64,000 bases of DNA, from contig NC_059089.1 of NCBI RefSeq assembly GCF_020497125.1, forward strand, positions 26,929,282 through 26,993,281, given 5' to 3'. The translations under genes and the position numbers were made by a program. The notes beneath the pieces were generated by a model. That model was not told the origin of the DNA, searched no databases, and worked only from the letters and a program-made list of their open reading frames with translations. Positions 60,144 to 64,000 of the stretch are shown one piece after another (within the stretch, counting starts at the first letter, position 1; each line of letters starts with the position of its first letter). This DNA is from Mauremys mutica (Eukaryota > Chordata > Testudines > Geoemydidae).

Positions 60144-60270
60144 TATACTATTCTACAAACAAACAGAGTTAACTACAACTATAAACAGAACGAGAGAAAA
60201 CTACGAGTAGCTAGGGAAGTGGAGGTCAGCTGAGCTGTGCTCCACTGTTCCAACGGCCGTCATGGGCGGA

Positions 60271-60434
60271 AAGAAGGAACTGAGGAGCGGACGGGCCGGC
60301 TGGGGTATATATCCTGCGCTATAGCGGCGCCACTCCAGGGGGCGCCCAGCCGGCCCGCCGGAGTTGCTAGGGTAAAAATCTTCCGAAGAGCCGTGCACGC
60401 GCGGCGCGCACACCTAACTGGAATGCATAGGAGC
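60271..60434. repeat. DIRS inverted terminal repeat (element 5' side)
   Basis: Partner of 55379-55542 (164 bp arms). On the minus strand it lies at the 5' end of the element and would hold its promoter. GGATATATACCCC in this arm is TATA-like. The outer tail 60411-60452 is copied exactly in the internal complementary region. Confidence 0.93.
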
Positions 60435-60452
60435 AATCACTCGAAGAAGAAA

Positions 60453-61600
60453 CTAACATTGTGCTATGAAAGAGGTGGGCAATGTCAAAGAATGAGCCTT
60501 AATGGAAAAATTAGAAAGTATGAAGAGACAAGAATCAAGACAGTCTTTTGAAACATACATGCCTTTATTTAAATGACTCTTGGCTATGAGAACTTCAGTC
60601 ATAACTGATTCAAAATGAAATGCAGATGGATTAGCCTGTATTCTATTTTACTTAAGTTATAGCTTAGTTTTTATATGAACTTTACTTTGTAAACATTTCA
60701 CAAAGGAACTCTCCTTCCATTCTGTCAGTCTACTCCCCCACCTAGTCAAAATATGTATCCAACATAATTCTCTTTAGCAGAGCAAGTCGGCCATATCTAG
60801 CCCTCAAGTCCATCAATTAAAGCACTAGGCTCACATTGCACAACTTGTTTCTTTCACTTCATTTACTGTAATTTTAGTCCTCAAATCATCTAAGGGCAGG
60901 ATCTAGAATTGGAGTTACTCAAGACAGAACAAAATATAGTGCGTGGAGAAACAGCCCATCAAGTTCTAGACTGTCCTCTGACCAATCCCATGATGGGGAG
61001 TGGGAAAGCAGGTTAATATGTACGTTGCAAAGCCCACATTTCTATATAAAGGAGAGGACAACTACAACCCTTTTGAAGAGAAGAGTGGCCTTTTAAGAAC
61101 AGATAAATCAAAATTATTTTGCAAAACCAAAAGGTTTAATATATTCCTTTCAAGCCTTATTCCATAGTACTGAGTATGGAAAAGTTCTTAGCATCTATAG
61201 TCCAAAATACCATCTATATGCCTTTGTGTAGAAAGATATGACCTACATAAAAACATTGTTAGTCAGACGTTCTACCTAGTAAATGTCAGTATAGTAACTT
61301 TGTAGCAAAACATTCACATTCTTATTCACTTTAAATATTTATTATGAAGAGTTAAAACTCCAAGGAGCAACTGTTGCTCTTTACTATTCAGTATATCCCA
61401 TAAAAAAGCTATAGAAAAAAGCTCCAACTCCCAAGTGAGAGTTTTAAAATTTGCCATCTTTTGGCATGTATGCACACACTTGGGCTCTGTCCCAGAAGAT
61501 AAAAACATTTTCATTTAGAAAGTTATCGATGCTGGATGGTAACATCTCATAATTGAGTACACAATTAGTTTTAAATCAAATCATTTAGGTTATTCAAAAG
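60453..61600. other. Intronic stretch without recognised features
   Basis: AT-rich noncoding sequence right of the DIRS insertion. Nothing could be assigned. Confidence 0.5.
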
Positions 61601-61823
61601 CAGAGGTTCTCAAACTGGGGGTCGGGACCCCTCAGGGGGTCACGAGATTATTACGAGAGGGTTGTGAGCTGTCAACCTCCACCCCAAACCCTGCTTTGCT
61701 TCAGCATTTATAATGGTGTTAAATATATTAACAAGTGTTTTTAATTTATAAGGGGTGGGGTGTCACACTCAGAGGCTTGCAATGTAAAAGGGGTCACCAG
61801 TAAAAAAAGTTTGAGAGCCACTG
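61601..61823 (+). mobile_element. hAT (Charlie-like) MITE with perfect 8-bp target duplication
   Basis: The termini CAGAGGTTCTCAAACTGGGG and, in complement, CAGTGGCTCTCAAACTTTTT match the CAGTGGTTCTCAAAC inverted repeat of Charlie-type hAT elements. An exact duplication TTCAAAAG flanks it (61593-61600 and 61824-61831). Length 223 bp, noncoding. It is a different family from the CAGGGGT-ended pair. Confidence 0.92.
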
Positions 61824-63015
61824 TTCAAAAGCTTGCCAGATTTTTTCCTTGCTGTTTATTCTAATTAATTGTTGGAGGTACTCTACTTTTAAGAACCATC
61901 AAAAACAGTAAATGCAATATAAAATGAAATCTAAAATTAGGCTGGTAAGCCTTTCACATAGAAAAATGTCAGTGGGAATATTCCTCTTTAAATAACCATC
62001 CATATTTGGTGTTGCATCAATACATATTTCCATTGACCCTTAACAGTGAATATAATACTAATTTGATCTGTTACTGTGACTAAAAAATGAATCAAGGATA
62101 ATAAAAACAAAAATCAAAACAGACTTTATACTCCAGATAACATCTGTTTCCGAAATTGCTCAAGCAGGAAGACAATCTAACTTTCAGAATATAATCTAAT
62201 CAAGAGCCACAGGAAGGTTTATGATGCACTTACAATTATTTTAACAGAAATGCTGTAGGTATATGCAGCATCAACACTATTCAGCACATTGGACACATGA
62301 TTTAGAGCATTTTAATAAGTGCTGGGAACCAAAGAAGAAGAAACCTTGCTGGATTTCTTAAAACAAAGCTCATCTGAAAACTGCTACATTAAGGCAGGAG
62401 GTTGTTAAAGCTTAAGTACAAATCCTGAACTCCTTAGATCCTTGTTTCAGCAGGGCAACCTAGGAGCAATCCTATAGCAACTATGCATGGAAGAAAGTGG
62501 CTAGTAAGGAAACAGTCTAATTTAAAGCTTACAAGTGAGACAGCAAGTTTTCATGGGAGCACTGGTTACAGTTCAATACTTAGAGGTAAAATGCAATTTG
62601 CCCCTAAGATAGGATTCAACCACTTTATGTATGAAGACTACAGAGTACCCTCTCCAAAATTATAGCTCTTAGAGTACAAAATGAATTTTCTGGGAATTTA
62701 CAAGTAAAACTTTCATTATATATAAAACTCACCAAAATACCATGCATTGGCTATATTTGAAGTTGAGACTTTTTTGTTTAAGGATCAATGGTCATCTCTG
62801 GTTGCTAGTCTTCATAAATTAGATTTTCTTCATAAGCAACTGACATTTCAAAATGACTGCCATTTTCTCTTGTTCTCAATAGGATTGATGCTACAAATGC
62901 AGGATTCCCTCTTTCAAACAAGCCACCACTTATTACTCGCAATAAGGGTGAAGCCAAAACCCACTTAGTGAAGATGCAGTCATGTGATACCACTGGGGTG
63001 GGAGGAATGAAAATA
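61824..63015. other. Intronic stretch without recognised features
   Basis: Noncoding AT-rich DNA with short, unsupported open frames. No splice-flanked exon was found. Confidence 0.5.
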
Positions 63016-63136
63016 TGTATTTGTGCCTGTATCTGTAATTTGCACTCCATGCATCTGAAGAAGTGGGTTTTTTGCCCACAAAAGCTTATGCCCAAATAAA
63101 TCTTTTAGTCTTTAAGGTGCCACCGGACTGCTCAAA
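63016..63136 (+). mobile_element. Penelope-like element 3' tail (subfamily 1) with hammerhead-like stem
   Basis: Begins in the PLE 3' region (GTATTTGTGCCTGTATCTGT), then GCATCTGAAGAAG, a perfect GTGGG/CCCAC stem (63063-63067 with 63075-63079) with a T-rich loop, AAAGCTTATGCCCAAATAAA, and TTAGTCTTTAAGGTGCCACC. The GAAA box is altered to AAAA in this copy, so self-cleavage is unlikely even if the fold is ancestral. Confidence 0.75.
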
Positions 63137-64000
63137 GTTATTTTAATCTAAGATGGGGCTAAACATTTATGCACTAATCACAGTTGAACATGTTATTGCA
63201 TGGCATCACTACAGAGTGAAGTTTAATGTTGTTGGGGTCCCTTAACTGTGTTTCCATACTTTGACTACATTTGTCCTTAAATTTAATCTTAAATCTGAAT
63301 TTCCTGTGTTTGTAAGGCTTGTTTTTAAGACCTAAAACATCCATGCAATGTTTTTATCCTTAATTTATTGATCTATACTCAACTTAAACTACATTGAATA
63401 GTAGTTTTTAATCTGGGAATAGTTATAGATTATGAGGGGTAACTGACAATTTTTAGAAAGTGACATGGAAAAAATGTACATTAGCACCATCTACTTTGAA
63501 GGACAGCTGTCAAGTGAGGATGTGCTTGCTAGATATTTAATGTTTCTATACTTATTATATGGATAATATTACATGCTGTTATTATTTTGAGTCAATTATA
63601 GCGTGTCTACTGCTCAATACTAACATTAGAGATGTACATTTAGTATGTTACAGTACCATTAAGGCTAGGCTTTGTTTTAAACTTATGACTGCCTGCTAGT
63701 TTAGCAGGAAAATACAAACTTTTGTTTTAAAAGAACATATTTGCTTGCTTTCATATCCAAGATATTGCTCTGATCTGGATCCTCAACACTAACAGAATCC
63801 TGAAAAATACGACTGCTTTTGAGACAAACAAATCTCCTTATTGTAGATAGAAAGTGATCTTTATTTCCTTTAAATTTTTACTTTGAAGTGCTATCCAACT
63901 CATGTCCTATGGGCTAAACCTGGCACCCCATGACAAATTCAGATTTTGCAGAATACAAAATTTAAATGTATAGAGTGCTTCTGGCAGCAAAGAACCATCA
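63137..64000. other. Intronic stretch without recognised features
   Basis: AT-rich noncoding sequence to the window end. No exon, repeat or RNA gene was recognised. Confidence 0.5.

Larger units (their letters stand above)
55332..60452 (-). mobile_element. DIRS-type tyrosine-recombinase retrotransposon, 5.1 kb, coding decayed
   Basis: Element on the minus strand, markedly GC-richer than its surroundings. It has inverted terminal repeats (164 bp arms with one visible mismatch), an internal complementary region near its 3' end, and in order from 60.1 to 55.7 kb: a Gag remnant, reverse transcriptase, RNase H and a tyrosine-recombinase-like region. DIRS elements replicate through a circular DNA intermediate and integrate by the recombinase, so they leave no target duplication; none is seen here (flanks GAGTAAGGA and CTAACATTG). 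All genes carry shifts or stops. Placed in the presumed first intron of the NR6A1-like gene, in the same orientation. The termini suggest a T-triplet as the recombination core. Confidence 0.87.

Noticed and set aside
55332..60452. CpG island or promoter of exon 1 of the host gene, suggested by GC richness
   Set aside because: The GC-rich block is bounded exactly by DIRS termini, so the composition is that of the element; no exon-1-like coding sequence was found.
1..64000. CRISPR arrays, bacterial operons, tRNA or rRNA genes
   Set aside because: No spaced direct repeats, no dense open reading frames and no cloverleaf-like box A/box B set outside SINE-like repeats were seen.

Overview
The window looks like vertebrate, reptilian, nuclear DNA, most likely from a turtle. 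It is AT-rich and almost free of coding sequence. It carries CR1 LINE 3' ends (with the repeated ATTCTATG terminus), old MIR SINEs, hAT and pogo-type MITEs, Penelope-like (PLE) tails and a 5.1 kb DIRS-type tyrosine-recombinase retrotransposon. CR1, PLE and DIRS together are typical of turtle genomes. There is no bacterial gene organisation, CRISPR array, tRNA or rRNA.

The functional core is small. Two microRNA hairpins lie on the + strand: a miR-181a hairpin at about 28.64-28.74 kb and a miR-181b hairpin at about 31.11-31.21 kb. Their loops and 3' arms fit the mir-181a-2/mir-181b-2 cluster. In mammals that cluster sits antisense inside an intron of NR6A1 (GCNF, an orphan nuclear receptor). 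Two well-formed small exons on the - strand agree with this: 42 nt at 48083-48124 and 60 nt at 39797-39856. Each has a good polypyrimidine tract, an AG acceptor and a GTAAGT donor. They join in one open frame that resembles the N-terminal segment of NR6A1 just before its zinc-finger exon. The 60-nt exon is phase-symmetric, so it can be included or skipped without shifting frame. The zinc-finger exon is not in the window and should lie to the left of base 1. Exon 1 should lie to the right.

Layout: 1-10 kb, intronic sequence with one PLE tail and MITEs. 10.3-11.3 kb, CR1. 14-15 kb, PLE tail and MIR. 17.9-19.7 kb, CR1 interrupted by a later insertion. 20.6-21.4 kb, a terminal-inverted-repeat element carrying a GC-rich minisatellite. 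21.5-27 kb, microsatellites and a hAT MITE. 27.5-31.5 kb, the miR-181 cluster with MITEs, a PLE tail and a MIR around it. 34.3-34.6 kb, a PLE end with coding remnant. 38.4-39.8 kb, CR1, MITEs and exon B. 45.8-48.1 kb, MITE, MIR, CR1, inverted hAT copy and exon A. 51.9-54.6 kb, MITEs and MIR. 55.33-60.45 kb, the DIRS element. 61.6 and 63.0 kb, a hAT MITE and a PLE tail.

The most interesting signals are: (1) the miR-181 cluster and its antisense NR6A1 exons; (2) the DIRS element, whose inverted ends and internal complementary region are intact while its genes are broken, and which seems to build a cryptic splice acceptor at its junction; (3) hammerhead-like RNA cores with compensated stems in several PLE tails; (4) a pair of inverted hAT MITEs flanking exon B and the miRNA cluster. 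Family names rest on reading the sequence and on recalled family features; no search was run.
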